Positions 1 to 9,244 of a stretch of 64,000 nucleotides of DNA are shown piece after piece; position 1 is the stretch's first letter, and each line of letters starts with the position of its first letter. The stretch comes from Scytonema hofmannii PCC 7110 (GTDB lineage Bacteria; Cyanobacteriota; Cyanobacteriia; Cyanobacteriales; Nostocaceae), in NCBI RefSeq assembly GCF_000346485.2, contig NZ_KQ976354.1:7736283-7800282 (forward strand), given 5' to 3'. The notes below the pieces were generated by a model. That model saw nothing but the letters and a program-made list of their open reading frames with translations. It did no database searches and was not told where the DNA came from. The position numbers were made by a program, and so were the translations under genes.

Positions 1-1194
1 ACTTTGGATTTTTTGAACTTTTTGGGAAGTCAATATGCCGAGTATGCGATCGCTACAGGAGATTACCAGGTTCAACAGCAAGAACTAGACAAGCAGTTAG
101 AAGTTCTCCGCCAACAGATGCAACAACTCCAAACCTCTCATGGTCAAGAAAATTTTTGCTTGACTATAGCGGTAGAACCTGCTGGTGCGGGTGACTTTGA
201 GTTAGAGGTGTCCTATGTAGTCCTAAATGCTAGTTGGGTGCCACTTTACGATCTAGCAGTCAATACCAACAGTCATTCCCTCAACCTCAACTATTTAGCA
301 GAAGTCAGCCAAAGTACTGGAGAAGATTGGATTGGTGTTACCTTAACCCTCTCCACTGCCAAACCAGGGCTGGGAACGTTACCACCCAAAGCAGAACCTT
401 GGTTTATAGATGTCCCAAGTCCTCCAGAAAATCTCCTGCGTGCAAGAGCCATGCACCGACTCACGCCGGGAGTGGCTATGGCATCTTCTACTACAGAAAA
501 TAATTATACCGATACTGAGCAATTAGAAGAAAACTTTGTTCAAGCCGAAAGCGTTATGGCAGAAATTTCCAGAGAAGGAAGTGCCGTTAGTTTTAAATTA
601 AATAGTAGCGGTCATATTCCCAGTGACGGCGCACCTCATAAAACGACAATTTTTAACGATGACTATCCCTGTCAGTTTGAGTATATAGCCGCACCGCGTT
701 TGGTAAGCTTCGCCTATCTACAAGCGAACGTGAAGAACATCACAAATGGTGCCACTTTACTAGCAGGCAAAGCAAATATTTTTCGAGACAATACCTTTGT
801 AGGAACAACTCGATTAGAAAATACTGCACTCGGTCAAGAGTTCAAGCTAAACTTGGGCATTGATGAAAGTTTAAATATTGAGCGTGACTTAGTTGAGCGT
901 CAAGTCGATAAAAAGCTAATAGGTAACAATCGCAGGATTACTTACGGTTATCGGATTATCATTACCAATTTATTGAATCAAGAAATTTATTTAAAACTCA
1001 CCGAACAACTGCCAGTTAGCCGTAACGAGCAGGTCAAAGTTCGCCTCACACGCAGCAATCCGCAAATTCAACTAGGTGAAATGGGGATATTGGAATGGGC
1101 TTTGACTCTGCCACCTGAAGCAAAGCGAGAGATATATTACCAGTTTACTGTAGAACATCCACCTGAATTGTCAGTTCAAGGTTTAGGTGTTTGA
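1..1194 (+). CDS. MuiA-family (DUF4139) protein, 5' end outside window
   Basis: The reading frame is open from the first base, so the N-terminus lies to the left of the window; about 397 residues are visible, while the family usually has 500 or more. The visible part starts with a coiled-coil-like Gln/Glu-rich segment (residues 15-45) and continues into the beta-rich DUF4139 region, with a conserved-looking stretch around residues 70-140 (SYVVLNASWVPLYDL; WIGVTLTLSTAKP) and a C-terminal RITYGYRI...EQLPVSRNEQVKV region. The family is called mucoidy inhibitor A but its biochemistry is unknown. The family assignment is by recognition of these blocks; no function is inferred. Confidence 0.8.
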   Translation, partial: TLDFLNFLGSQYAEYAIATGDYQVQQQELDKQLEVLRQQMQQLQTSHGQENFCLTIAVEPAGAGDFELEVSYVVLNASWVPLYDLAVNTNSHSLNLNYLAEVSQSTGEDWIGVTLTLSTAKPGLGTLPPKAEPWFIDVPSPPENLLRARAMHRLTPGVAMASSTTENNYTDTEQLEENFVQAESVMAEISREGSAVSFKLNSSGHIPSDGAPHKTTIFNDDYPCQFEYIAAPRLVSFAYLQANVKNITNGATLLAGKANIFRDNTFVGTTRLENTALGQEFKLNLGIDESLNIERDLVERQVDKKLIGNNRRITYGYRIIITNLLNQEIYLKLTEQLPVSRNEQVKVRLTRSNPQIQLGEMGILEWALTLPPEAKREIYYQFTVEHPPELSVQGLGV

Positions 1195-1239
1195 GATTTT
1201 ACAGCAATTTTGAGATTAATAAACAACATCTTGTTGTAT

Positions 1240-1393
1240 CTTGTGGGGCGGGCGTCCTCGCCCGCTCTCTTGTTTGTCTAAAACGCTCTCTTGTCTAAAA
1301 CGCTCTCTTGTCTAAAACGCTCTCTTGTCTAAAACGCTCTCTTGTCTAAAACGCTCTCTTGTCTAAAACGGGCGGGGACGCCCGTTCCACAAG
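1240..1393. repeat. Tandem 17-bp repeat array inside a palindromic GC-rich frame
   Basis: Six units of the 17-mer CGCTCTCTTGTCTAAAA run from 1263 to 1368; the first carries 4 extra bases. The array is bracketed by CTTGTGG...CCACAAG and by two GC-rich arms (GGGCGTCCTCGCCC on the left, GGGCGGGGACGCCC on the right), each a small hairpin and each the approximate complement of the other. A similar GC-rich hairpin occurs at 61621-61653. It lies between convergent genes and could form a large stem with the 17-mers in the loop. Confidence 0.85.
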
Positions 1394-1406
1394 AGCATAG
1401 CAGAGT

Positions 1407-1799
1407 TCATTTATTTGAAAACTGTTTTGCAATAATTGTCATCGGTAAGTACAACCGTCGAGACTGGTTAAAAAACGGCGTAAATCGATGATGTTCATAA
1501 AAAGCCCGTGCTTGGTCATCCTTAGCATCTACCACCACTGCCATTGACGCAATTTCACTCATCAAACTTCGCCGCAGAGCATCGACCAGTAAAAAAGCTC
1601 CTAGCCCTTGCCCCTGATAGCGTTCATCGACAGCAAGCCGGCCCAACAGCGTTGCTGGGATAAGAGGATACCTAGGCAGTTTTACACGGATCTCGTCTGG
1701 TAAATCTTCTACTTGAATTGATGTAGAAGCCAAAGTGTAATAACCTGCTATCCTTTCTGAATCTTGATCGCTCAGTACAAACGGTGTTGCTACATAACG
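1407..1799 (-). pseudogene. GNAT toxin (TacT-like), 3' fragment cut off by IS607
   Basis: This frame encodes the C-terminal three quarters of a TacT-type GNAT acetyltransferase, a toxin family known to acetylate aminoacyl-tRNA. It reads YVATPFVL, then GYYTLASTSI, the acetyl-CoA loop VDERYQGQGLGAFLL and VVVDAKDDQARAFYEHHRF. A TTG at 1733 could serve as start but would omit the first strands; the frame stays open and family-like back to about 1799 and then hits TGA at 1803-1805. The missing 44 N-terminal codons lie at 4007-4138, beyond the insertion element, so the toxin is interrupted and probably inactive. Confidence 0.85.
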
Positions 1800-1979
1800 G
1801 ATTCACTAAACCTACACATTTCTACTCAAGGTATCTAGTTAGAAGGTGTGTGTTGGGAGAGAAAACCTTGACTCTCCTTTAATTGCTGTCTGATCCGGTT
1901 GGGTGAGTGATTCACGCGATTACTGTGGAATCAATAACGAGGTTGGTTTCCTCTTCCCCTATTCCTTAACTAGACGTTC

Positions 1980-3614
1980 CTACAATCCGTATAGGAGTTT
2001 CTTAAATGCTTGACATTTGGTATACTTAATGTTTAACCATTGACGCTCGACAGCATCCTGTAATGTCAGACCCATTGCACTCAAGAAACGAGCAGTTCTC
2101 TCAAGTAAAACAGCTTGAACTTGTTTGTAAGGCATGAACTGCGTAATCACGGAATCGGTCATACGATGCCTGACGTTGATCGCTGCATTGTGGTCGGATT
2201 GGAATACAACCCCATCAAAGGTGAAGAATTGATCTCGACAACGTGTACCCAGTAACGTACCATTCCGATTATCAATCTGCGATGTATACGCGGCAGAAAC
2301 CCAGCAGATATGAGTTCTGTTACGTGCCGACCAATGGGTAAGACGATCTGCAACAGTGCCTTTTTCCCATTTCTCTAAACGATTTTTAGCCCGTTTAGAT
2401 AACTTTTTAGTTGAGCGTATTGGCTCTACTAAACTTTCGACGCCGAGAGTTTTAGCTTGAAATGTGATGGAGCGACAAGCTTGATTTACCACTGTTTCTA
2501 CGTAGGCATCATCGCGATGGCGTCGTTTTAATTCTGTTTGAAAACCCAAATTATTTTCTCGAATAGAGCGGGATTTTTGAGGATGATTTTTGTAGCGGAC
2601 ATGAGCTAATGCCCAAAGTTTGTTTTTATTCTGTCCCCTTCGAGTAATTCTCTCAGTTTTTTGATTTAATTGCTGACCAAACCCTTGACCTAGCGATTGA
2701 TTGTCATCAGTATAAAAAACTTCTGTATACCCTCTATCTACTGCTTTAACTTCTTCTCGATTAATAAGTTTACCATAATCCCGATTGTACAAAGTCAGAA
2801 AACTATGAATTTCTAAACTACCAGATGCATTGCGAATTAACCGGATTTGACCTGTGATGATTCGATTTGACTTAACTATTAAAGATATTCTCTTTCCTCT
2901 CGCTAGTCCTTGGACCTCTAGCTTGACTAAATAACGAGAAATTCGCGTGCAACTATAAGCTTGAGGCTGATACACAATTTGACGATTCTGAAGAGCATAA
3001 CCACGCTTGTACTCTTCTCTAAAATAACGATGTAATCAAGGAAGGAGTTTAATAGTCTCAAAGGATTTTAGAGCATCGATAGCTCGCTTCCTATTTGTTT
3101 GGTATTCTTGATTTTTGGCTTTTTGTTCTGCTGTCAGCTTTTCTCCTTGGTGTAAAGGGAAGCGCTGATATATACGGCTCATAATAGCTGTTTTTGCTGC
3201 TGACTGTTGCGCGAGTATATTTTTGGCTGTATCTTGCACAGTCCACTCAAATATTTTTACTGGCAATGGCTCACCATTAACTAAATAGGTATCTGGCTGA
3301 CCAAACTTGGACGCAATAATATTCTGAGTTTTTATCCAGGATTCACCCCAAAAAGCCGCCGACCCTAAAACATTGTAAGTATTTGCTCTCACTGTGAACA
3401 ATTTTTCAATGAATCCATTAATTGTTGACTCATCTGAACATTCAATTACCGGATTAATTACTGTCTGCTCAACCCTTAATATCGACTCTAACTTAATCAC
3501 AAACCAGCAATCCAAGTAGACACCAGCAATCATTAACAAGCGAGTTGTTTGATGTTTTGCTTCTTGAATTTGTGCTGCTGTCTTTTTGGGTTTACTAGTT
3601 AGTAATTTTGGCAT
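1980..3614 (-). pseudogene. tnpB: tnpB-like RuvC nuclease split by an in-frame TGA
   Basis: Two open segments lie in one frame: 192 codons (3614-3039), TGA at 3038-3036, then about 351 codons (3035-1980). Joined they give about 544 residues. TnpB is an RNA-guided nuclease of IS605/IS607 elements. The second half carries the RuvC residues: Asp in VKAVDRGYTEVF, Glu in SLVEPIRSTKK, and Asp in QSDHNAAINVRHR. The zinc ribbon is degenerate, because YTSQIDNRNG stands where TnpB usually has CxxC pairs. A promoter-like TTGACA (3674-3679) and TAGTAT (3650-3655), 18 bp apart on the minus strand, precede the first ATG. Either a decayed gene or two separately translated halves; the former is likelier. Confidence 0.75.
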
Positions 3615-3712
3615 GAATTAGAAATTTTTATCGGAGAAAATATTAACGTATACTAACTTTGATAAGGTTTTGTTGTCAATACCTCATCAAAAATTTTTTC
3701 TTGAGCTTCGTG

Positions 3713-3928
3713 TCAGGCTTGCATCGCCTTGATATTACGACGCGAGCGTCTTCCGTACAACCGGGCACTAAACACCGCGATCGCTGCCATAATGTCCTCA
3801 CACATCTCTTGCTCAGGTTGAATATCCATTGGCTTATTCAGTATGATAATTTCCGTGTTATTTCCTTCGCATAATGCAAATATTAATTCCGACCCAAATC
3901 TCATTTTTGCTGCTTCACCTATTTGCAC
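3713..3928 (-). pseudogene. IS607-type serine recombinase tnpA, C-terminal remnant
   Basis: About 71 codons remain. The block MRFGSELIFALCEG followed by EIIILNK and EDIMAAIAVFSARLYGRRS matches the end of the catalytic domain of IS607 TnpA serine recombinases. The N-terminal MerR-like DNA-binding region and the catalytic serine (about 140 codons) are missing; only about 75 bp separate this fragment from the element border at 4006. It lies 98 bp upstream of tnpB on the same strand, the usual tnpA-tnpB order. Confidence 0.7.
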
Positions 3929-4006
3929 GCTTGTCTTCTCATCTCAACATAATTGACCATGTAAGGAGTTCTGTTGAGACTAAACTAGATTTAGCGAGAA
4001 CTGTCA

Positions 4007-4138
4007 ATAACGCTTTAAATCCTGACGGGCTTGTTCTCGCAGGTAACGGTCGAGGGCTTCAGTTCCACATTGAAAATCCGCTCGATTGTGGTCGGAGTTC
4101 AGCAATTCAATGGTATACGTAAAAGACGGAATACTCAC
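4007..4138 (-). pseudogene. GNAT toxin (TacT-like), 5' fragment
   Basis: A GTG at 4138-4136 overlaps the antitoxin stop (GTGA, 4-bp overlap), the usual coupling in these modules. The 44 codons run through DFQCGTEALDRYLREQARQD and LKRY, the N-terminal signature of TacT-like acetyltransferases, then meet TGA at 4006-4004 supplied by the inserted element. The rest of the gene is at 1407-1799. Confidence 0.85.
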
Positions 4139-4452
4139 ACCAGACCCATACTGTCCTTATAATGACCGATCGCCCGCGCCAAAGGTTCATCGGGATGTAA
4201 CTCAGGAGGATTAAGAAGAGCATCAATAAAAGCCTTGCTGTCTTCTCGACTGAGCTTGATGATAGTATATTCTTCAATCGTCTGTAATGCAGCAATCTGA
4301 GCATGACTGACCACAAAATCAGTAAGGCTTCTGCCTTCAAGATCTGCTGCCCTCTGTAACAATTCCTTCTGTTCGCGGGTAAGACGAGCTTCTAGGCGTT
4401 CCGGTTTGCTCCGCCTGTCCTCTGTTTTATCAAGTTTTTGCCTATCAAGCAT
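4135..4452 (-). CDS. DUF1778 (TacA-like) antitoxin
   Basis: A 105-residue protein with an N-terminal ribbon-helix-helix region (RLEARLTREQKELLQRAADL, then EGRSLTDFVV) and a C-terminal toxin-binding tail, the DUF1778 layout. It binds operator DNA and neutralises a GNAT toxin. The ATG at 4452 is preferred over the TTG three codons upstream; AGGAG lies upstream at 11-bp spacing. The cognate toxin gene directly follows but is broken by the IS607 element, leaving an orphan antitoxin. Confidence 0.85.
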   Translation of the reverse strand: MLDRQKLDKTEDRRSKPERLEARLTREQKELLQRAADLEGRSLTDFVVSHAQIAALQTIEEYTIIKLSREDSKAFIDALLNPPELHPDEPLARAIGHYKDSMGLV

Positions 4453-4650
4453 TGTGGGCAACTCTCCTGATGTTTTCTTTCCTTAAGAGTACGTCCATAA
4501 GCCGTACCAATCAAGTCATTTTAGCATAAGGAAATCTTATCAGCGTCTATCTGCGTTCATCTGCGGTTCATTGTTTATAAAAAATTTATTGCCAAAAAAA
4601 GGCAGGTATAAAACCCACCCCTAAAATCAAATTGATTTAAAATCCAAAAT

Positions 4651-6225
4651 CTAATTTCCAATAGCAGGCGCACTAAACGATACCGCAGGCGCTTTTTCGT
4701 CTGCCAACACTGGTATAGAATCTCTCAACCGTGCTGTTAGCTTTACAGTACTTGCATCATAAACCTGAGTTAGTATCTTGGGATACAATCCAATACCGAT
4801 AATTGGTACTAACAAGCAGGCAATGATAAAGATTTCGCGGGGTTCGGCATCGATCAGCTTTTGATGAGCGACTAATTCTTCGTTCTCTTTGCCGTAGAAA
4901 ATTTCCCGCAACATGGATAGCAGATAAATTGGAGTCAAAATCACTCCCACTGCCATCAAGAACACCACAATAACTTTAAAGGTGGGGTTATAGGCATCAC
5001 TGGTGGAAAACCCAACAAAAATCATCAACTCGGCAACAAAACCACTCATTCCAGGTAATGCTAGGGATGCCAAAGAACAAGTTGTCCACATGGCGAACAT
5101 CTTACCCATTTTCTTACCAACACCACCCATTTCATCCAACATGAGGGTGTGGGTGCGATCGTAAGTTGCCCCTACCAAGAAGAACAAACTCGCCCCAATC
5201 AAACCATGGGAAACCATTTGCAGCATCGCTCCATTCAAACCCAAGTCGGTGAAGGAAGCAATACCAATTGCCACAAAGCCCATGTGAGAAATTGAGGAGT
5301 AGGCAATTTTTCGCTTCAGATTGCGCTGGGCAAATGATGTGAGGGCAGCGTAAATAATATTTACGATACCCAAAATCACCAACACGGGAGCAAATATAAC
5401 ATGGGCATCTGGTAGCATTTGGGCATTCATGCGAATCAAAGCGTAACCGCCCATTTTCAACAGAACACCTGCCAGCAACATATGTACGGGGGCTGTCGCT
5501 TCACCGTGAGCATCTGGTAACCAGGTATGTAACGGGAAGATTGGCAGTTTGACAGCATAAGCAATCAAAAACGCAGCGTAAAGCCACAGTTGTAGATTGA
5601 TTGCATAATCTTTGGCGCCAAGCGCTTGCATGTCAAAAGTGACAGTACCGCCGTGAAATGCCATTGTCAAACCAGCAATTAAGATAAACAGCGACCCACC
5701 CGCAGTGTACAAAATAAACTTGGTTGCCGCGTATTGCCGTTTTTTACCACCCCAAATGGAAAGCAGAATATAAACTGGTACCAATTCCAGTTCCCAAACC
5801 AAGAAAAACAGGAGTATGTCCTGTACGGCGAATACGGCAATCTGACCGCCATACATCGCCAGCATCAAAAAGTAAAACAACCTTGGCTTAAGCGTCACGG
5901 GCCATGCTGCTAACATCGCCAGTGTGGTAATGAATCCAGTCAAAATAATAAGGGGCATAGATAAACCATCTGCCCCTACCGACCAATTCAAACCGAGTTG
6001 CGGAATCCAGCTGTAACTCTCAACCAACTGTAAGTCAGGATTGGAGAAGTCGTATCTGGTGTAAAAAGCGTAAACAATCAATGCAAAATCTATCAACCCT
6101 ATAGTTAGGGCATACCAGCGCACTGTTTTGCCTTCTTTATCGGGAATCCAGGGAACTAGCAGTGACGCCGCTATCGGGAAAAGAATAATCGTCGTCAGCC
6201 ATGGAAAATTTGCTGTGTTCATCAC
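4651..6225 (-). CDS. ndhD: NAD(P)H-quinone oxidoreductase subunit 4 (NdhD1-type)
   Basis: A 524-residue, about 14-helix proton-translocating subunit of thylakoid NDH-1, used in cyclic electron flow and respiration. Family blocks include [17 protein letters not shown], the lysine-bearing [21 protein letters not shown] motif region (split by the ORF as [13 protein letters not shown]) and [10 protein letters not shown]. Full length for the family. It lies 200 bp downstream of ndhF on the same strand, the usual ndhF1-ndhD1 pairing of the NDH-1L complex. The ndhD1 rather than ndhD2 assignment rests on that neighbour. Confidence 0.95.
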   Translation of the reverse strand: MMNTANFPWLTTIILFPIAASLLVPWIPDKEGKTVRWYALTIGLIDFALIVYAFYTRYDFSNPDLQLVESYSWIPQLGLNWSVGADGLSMPLIILTGFITTLAMLAAWPVTLKPRLFYFLMLAMYGGQIAVFAVQDILLFFLVWELELVPVYILLSIWGGKKRQYAATKFILYTAGGSLFILIAGLTMAFHGGTVTFDMQALGAKDYAINLQLWLYAAFLIAYAVKLPIFPLHTWLPDAHGEATAPVHMLLAGVLLKMGGYALIRMNAQMLPDAHVIFAPVLVILGIVNIIYAALTSFAQRNLKRKIAYSSISHMGFVAIGIASFTDLGLNGAMLQMVSHGLIGASLFFLVGATYDRTHTLMLDEMGGVGKKMGKMFAMWTTCSLASLALPGMSGFVAELMIFVGFSTSDAYNPTFKVIVVFLMAVGVILTPIYLLSMLREIFYGKENEELVAHQKLIDAEPREIFIIACLLVPIIGIGLYPKILTQVYDASTVKLTARLRDSIPVLADEKAPAVSFSAPAIGN

Positions 6226-6361
6226 AAGTTGTCAGTCAACAACAATAAGGTTCGGCTATCAACTACTAGCTACTTACTAGCAGTTTTTGGGGGTTGTGCG
6301 CTTCATTCTTAGGTTGATTTAACAAAATCAAAAAAATCGAGGGGTGTTATGAAATGATGAG

Positions 6362-6421
6362 AAACCCGGTTTCTCGTAGAAACCGGGTTTGGTGTTCGTC
6401 ACTGGTCACTGGTCACTGATC
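6362..6421. repeat. Perfect 13-bp hairpin plus TGGTCAC repeats between ndhF and ndhD
   Basis: AAACCCGGTTTCT (6362-6374) and AGAAACCGGGTTT (6378-6390) form a 13-bp perfect stem with a 3-nt loop. About 10 bp away are copies of the heptamer TGGTCAC (6402-6421) ending 4 bp from the ndhF stop. The hairpin could stabilise or attenuate the ndhF-ndhD transcript; a related hairpin sits at 21455-21491. Confidence 0.8.
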
Positions 6422-6425
6422 GCTG

Positions 6426-8537
6426 TTATGTGACACCGAAAACAATCACTAAGCCCAACACAGCCCCAAAAACGATTAGGGCATAGAATTGAGCGCGACC
6501 ATTTTCTAAGTACTTTAGACCTTCGCCACTGACGAGGGTGAAAAATCCAGTGAGGTTTACCGCACCGTCAACTACACGGAAGTCCACTTCCATGACTTGT
6601 CTCGCCAAACGACGCAAACCAACGACAAATACGCGGTGGTAGATGTCGTCAAAGTACCACTTGTTGAGGGATAACTCATAAAGTGGTTTCACTTTTGCCG
6701 CTATCTCCACGGGGTTGATTTTAGCCCAGGAGTATGTTAAGAAAGCCAGGGTAATCCCAATCAAGGAAATTCCTACTGAACTTCCTGCCATGATGTAGAA
6801 CTCTGTTGGGTTGAACGAAGCTGCTTTTTCTAGCACTTCCGCGCTTGTTTCATTGGGTGAGTAGATGAACTCCTCAAAATAGTTGGCAAAAGGAGTCCCT
6901 AGCAAACCAATGAGCATGGAAGGAAATGCCAAAATAACTAACGGCAGGGTCATTGTCCACGGTGATTCATGGGGATATTCACTGTGTCCGTGACCGTGTG
7001 CGTCGTGTCCGTGGTCTTCATGGTGGTGTTGGGAAGAAGATTCTTCTAGTTCTCCCCTGGTCATTGCACCGGGACCAAAAGCACGTGTCGTATCAAAACC
7101 TGTGACAAGTGCCATCCCGATTGGGGACGTGAGTTTTTCCCACTTATCAGTTTGATTGCCCCGGAATTTACCTTCAAAGGTGGTTAAGTACATCCGGAAC
7201 ATATAAAAAGCGGTGATTCCTGCAGTCAGCCAACCCACAAACCACAGAAGTGGATTTGCGTTAAAGGCGGCTCCAAGGATTTCATCTTTTGACCAGAAAC
7301 CAGCAAAGGGCGGTACACCGGCAATTGCCAAGCAACCAATCAAAAAGGTAATTGCCGTTACTGGCATGAACTTCCGCAGCCCACCCATCAACCGGATATC
7401 TTGTGCTAAGGCAGGGTCGTGACCAACGACTCCTTCCATACCATGAATCACAGAACCGGAACCAAGGAACAGCATCGCCTTAAAGTAGGCGTGGGTCATG
7501 AGGTGGAACAGCCCTGCTGTGTATGCACCTACTCCCATTGCCATCACCATGTAACCAAGTTGGGAGATGGTGGAGTATGCCAGACCTTTTTTGATGTCGT
7601 TTTGAGTCATCGCAATTGTCGCACCCAAAAACGCTGTGAATGCTCCTGTGTAAGCAATCACATGCATTGCCGCCGGAATATGTTCAAAAACTGGGTACAT
7701 CCGGGCAATTAGGAAAACGCCTGCTGCCACCATTGTTGCTGCATGGATTAGAGCCGAGATGGGAGTCGGACCTTCCATCGCATCTGGCAACCACACGTGA
7801 AGCGGGAATTGGGCAGATTTGGCAACCGGTCCCAGGAAAACTAAAATCGCAAACAATATGGCAAGCAGATTGCTTAAAGAACCGTTCTGAACGAGTTCTT
7901 CAAGACGAATGCCCATCACATCAAAATCAAAGCTTCCCGTTGCCCAGAACAACCCTAGAATGCCTAACAGCAATCCAAAGTCTCCTACACGGTTGGTTAC
8001 AAATGCTTTCTGACACGCATCTGCTGCAGCTTTGCGATCGTACCAAAAACCAACTAGCAGGTAGGAACACATCCCCACTAGTTCCCAGAAGATATAAACC
8101 TGTACTAGGTTGGGGCTGATTACCAAACCCAACATTGAGGAACCAAACAAGCTGAGATAGGCGTAAAACCGGACATAGCTTGGGTCATGAGCCATGTAGC
8201 CATCTGTATAAACCATAACTAGGAAGGCTACAGTTGTCACGATCGCTAACATGAGAGCTGCCAGATGGTCAATAGTGTAGCCCATGCTCAGGTGAAAATT
8301 GCCTGCTGCAGCCCACTCTAAGGTATGGGTATAAGAGGGGTGTCCTTGAATTTGACTCCATAACAAAGCAAACGAAAGACCCATCGCGGCTCCCATGAGG
8401 GATATGATGAGTGACGAATTTAACTTTCGCAAGCTGTTAGTCACCTGATTCAACGAGAGTAACCCCAGACCGACCAGCATTGCCCCAAGAAGAGGTAATA
8501 CCGGAATCAGCCAAGCATACTGATAGATTACTTCCAT
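6426..8537 (-). CDS. ndhF: NAD(P)H-quinone oxidoreductase subunit 5 (NdhF1-type)
   Basis: A 703-residue membrane subunit of NDH-1, homologous to complex I NuoL. It has the IFWELVGMCSYLLVGFW block, AQFPLHVWLPDAMEGPTPISALIHAATMVAAG read in pieces around residues 240-270, and a long C-terminal lateral region. A His-rich insertion (HHHEDHGHDAHGHGHSEYPH) lies near residue 515, as in other cyanobacterial NdhF1 proteins. The ATG at 8537 is chosen over the GTG one codon upstream. It heads the ndhF-ndhD pair. Confidence 0.95.
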   Translation of the reverse strand: MEVIYQYAWLIPVLPLLGAMLVGLGLLSLNQVTNSLRKLNSSLIISLMGAAMGLSFALLWSQIQGHPSYTHTLEWAAAGNFHLSMGYTIDHLAALMLAIVTTVAFLVMVYTDGYMAHDPSYVRFYAYLSLFGSSMLGLVISPNLVQVYIFWELVGMCSYLLVGFWYDRKAAADACQKAFVTNRVGDFGLLLGILGLFWATGSFDFDVMGIRLEELVQNGSLSNLLAILFAILVFLGPVAKSAQFPLHVWLPDAMEGPTPISALIHAATMVAAGVFLIARMYPVFEHIPAAMHVIAYTGAFTAFLGATIAMTQNDIKKGLAYSTISQLGYMVMAMGVGAYTAGLFHLMTHAYFKAMLFLGSGSVIHGMEGVVGHDPALAQDIRLMGGLRKFMPVTAITFLIGCLAIAGVPPFAGFWSKDEILGAAFNANPLLWFVGWLTAGITAFYMFRMYLTTFEGKFRGNQTDKWEKLTSPIGMALVTGFDTTRAFGPGAMTRGELEESSSQHHHEDHGHDAHGHGHSEYPHESPWTMTLPLVILAFPSMLIGLLGTPFANYFEEFIYSPNETSAEVLEKAASFNPTEFYIMAGSSVGISLIGITLAFLTYSWAKINPVEIAAKVKPLYELSLNKWYFDDIYHRVFVVGLRRLARQVMEVDFRVVDGAVNLTGFFTLVSGEGLKYLENGRAQFYALIVFGAVLGLVIVFGVT

Positions 8538-8540
8538 CAC

Positions 8541-8857
8541 TGACGCCTACTTTTAGAATTCTTGACTTAAAGAAGTGTGAAGTGTAAAGGATAAAGTATC
8601 AAGGACAAAGGATAAACTTACTCCATCTATCCCTTATACTTCATACTTCATACTTCATACTTTTGTTGACTAATTTGTCGGAACTGTTAATAATTGTGAC
8701 ACACACCCTCTTTGATAAAATACCCCACCCGAGACTAATTGGGTGGGGTAATTAAGCTTGGTTTTATATTTTAGTTAGTTGTTGGTTGTTAGTTGTTAGT
8801 TGTTGGTTGTTAAAAAAGCTACTAACCACTAACCACTAACCACTAACCACTAACTAA
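8541..8857. repeat. Intergenic stretch with two opposed heptamer repeat arrays
   Basis: No gene is seen. From 8772 to 8856 an array of TTGTTAG/TTGGTTG units is followed by CTAACCA units; the two are complementary and would fold into a long imperfect hairpin. The array abuts the stop codon of the thioredoxin-like gene at 8858. The rest holds short repeats (ATACTTC, AAGGATAAA) of low complexity. Confidence 0.7.
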
Positions 8858-9244
8858 TCATGCTGACCTACAACCTAAATCAGCAACTTTTGACTTTTGG
8901 TATGTTTTGGGTCGATTGATGTAGCAGATTTTGATTTCTTCTAGGGCTTGAAGTAAATCTTCCCGCCCGCGAAAACTCTCTAAACGCTGTCTGACTATGC
9001 CGTTTTCTATTAAAAGTAGAGTTGGTAGTGATTTGAGTCGATAGGTAGTCGCTAGTTTGAAGTTATCATCAGCATTGACGCTCACCAATTTAACTTGGTC
9101 TCCGCATTGCGATTTGAACTGCAACAGTAACGGCTGAATAATTTTACACAAACCACACCAAGGTGCTTCAAAATTGACTAAAACAGGAATTGGAGATTCT
9201 GAAACTTCTTGAGTAAATGTTCTCTCACTTACCGACAACACCAT
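8858..9244 (-). CDS. Thioredoxin-domain protein with CGLC active site
   Basis: A 128-residue thioredoxin fold: PVLVNFEAPWCGLCKIIQP carries the active site, and the cis-proline loop is LKSLPTLLLIENG. The site is WCGLC, not the canonical WCGPC, which should alter redox potential or partner choice. The ATG at 9244 is preferred over a TTG 11 codons upstream because AGAGG precedes it at good spacing. A basic 30-residue tail (INRPKTYQKSKVADLG) extends past the fold. Monocistronic; partner unknown. Confidence 0.85.
   Translation of the reverse strand: MVLSVSERTFTQEVSESPIPVLVNFEAPWCGLCKIIQPLLLQFKSQCGDQVKLVSVNADDNFKLATTYRLKSLPTLLLIENGIVRQRLESFRGREDLLQALEEIKICYINRPKTYQKSKVADLGCRSA

Larger units (their letters stand above)
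1800..4006 (-). mobile_element. Decayed IS607-family element inserted in a GNAT toxin gene
   Basis: Borders are set by the interrupted host gene: the hexamer ATAACG occurs at both junctions (1794-1799 and 4007-4012), and removing 2,213 bp rejoins the toxin frame through DLKRYVATPF. Inside, on the minus strand, are a 5'-truncated serine-recombinase tnpA (3713-3928) and a tnpB with an internal TGA (1980-3614). IS607 elements use a serine recombinase and do not generate long target duplications, so the shared hexamer may be microhomology. With most of tnpA missing the copy cannot move by itself. Confidence 0.75.

Noticed and set aside
1263-1368. Possible CRISPR array at the 17-bp repeats
   Set aside because: Units are directly adjacent with no spacers and no cas genes lie nearby.
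3036-3038. TGA in tnpB as a selenocysteine codon
   Set aside because: No adjacent SECIS-like structure was seen and TnpB proteins are not selenoproteins; a mutation is simpler.
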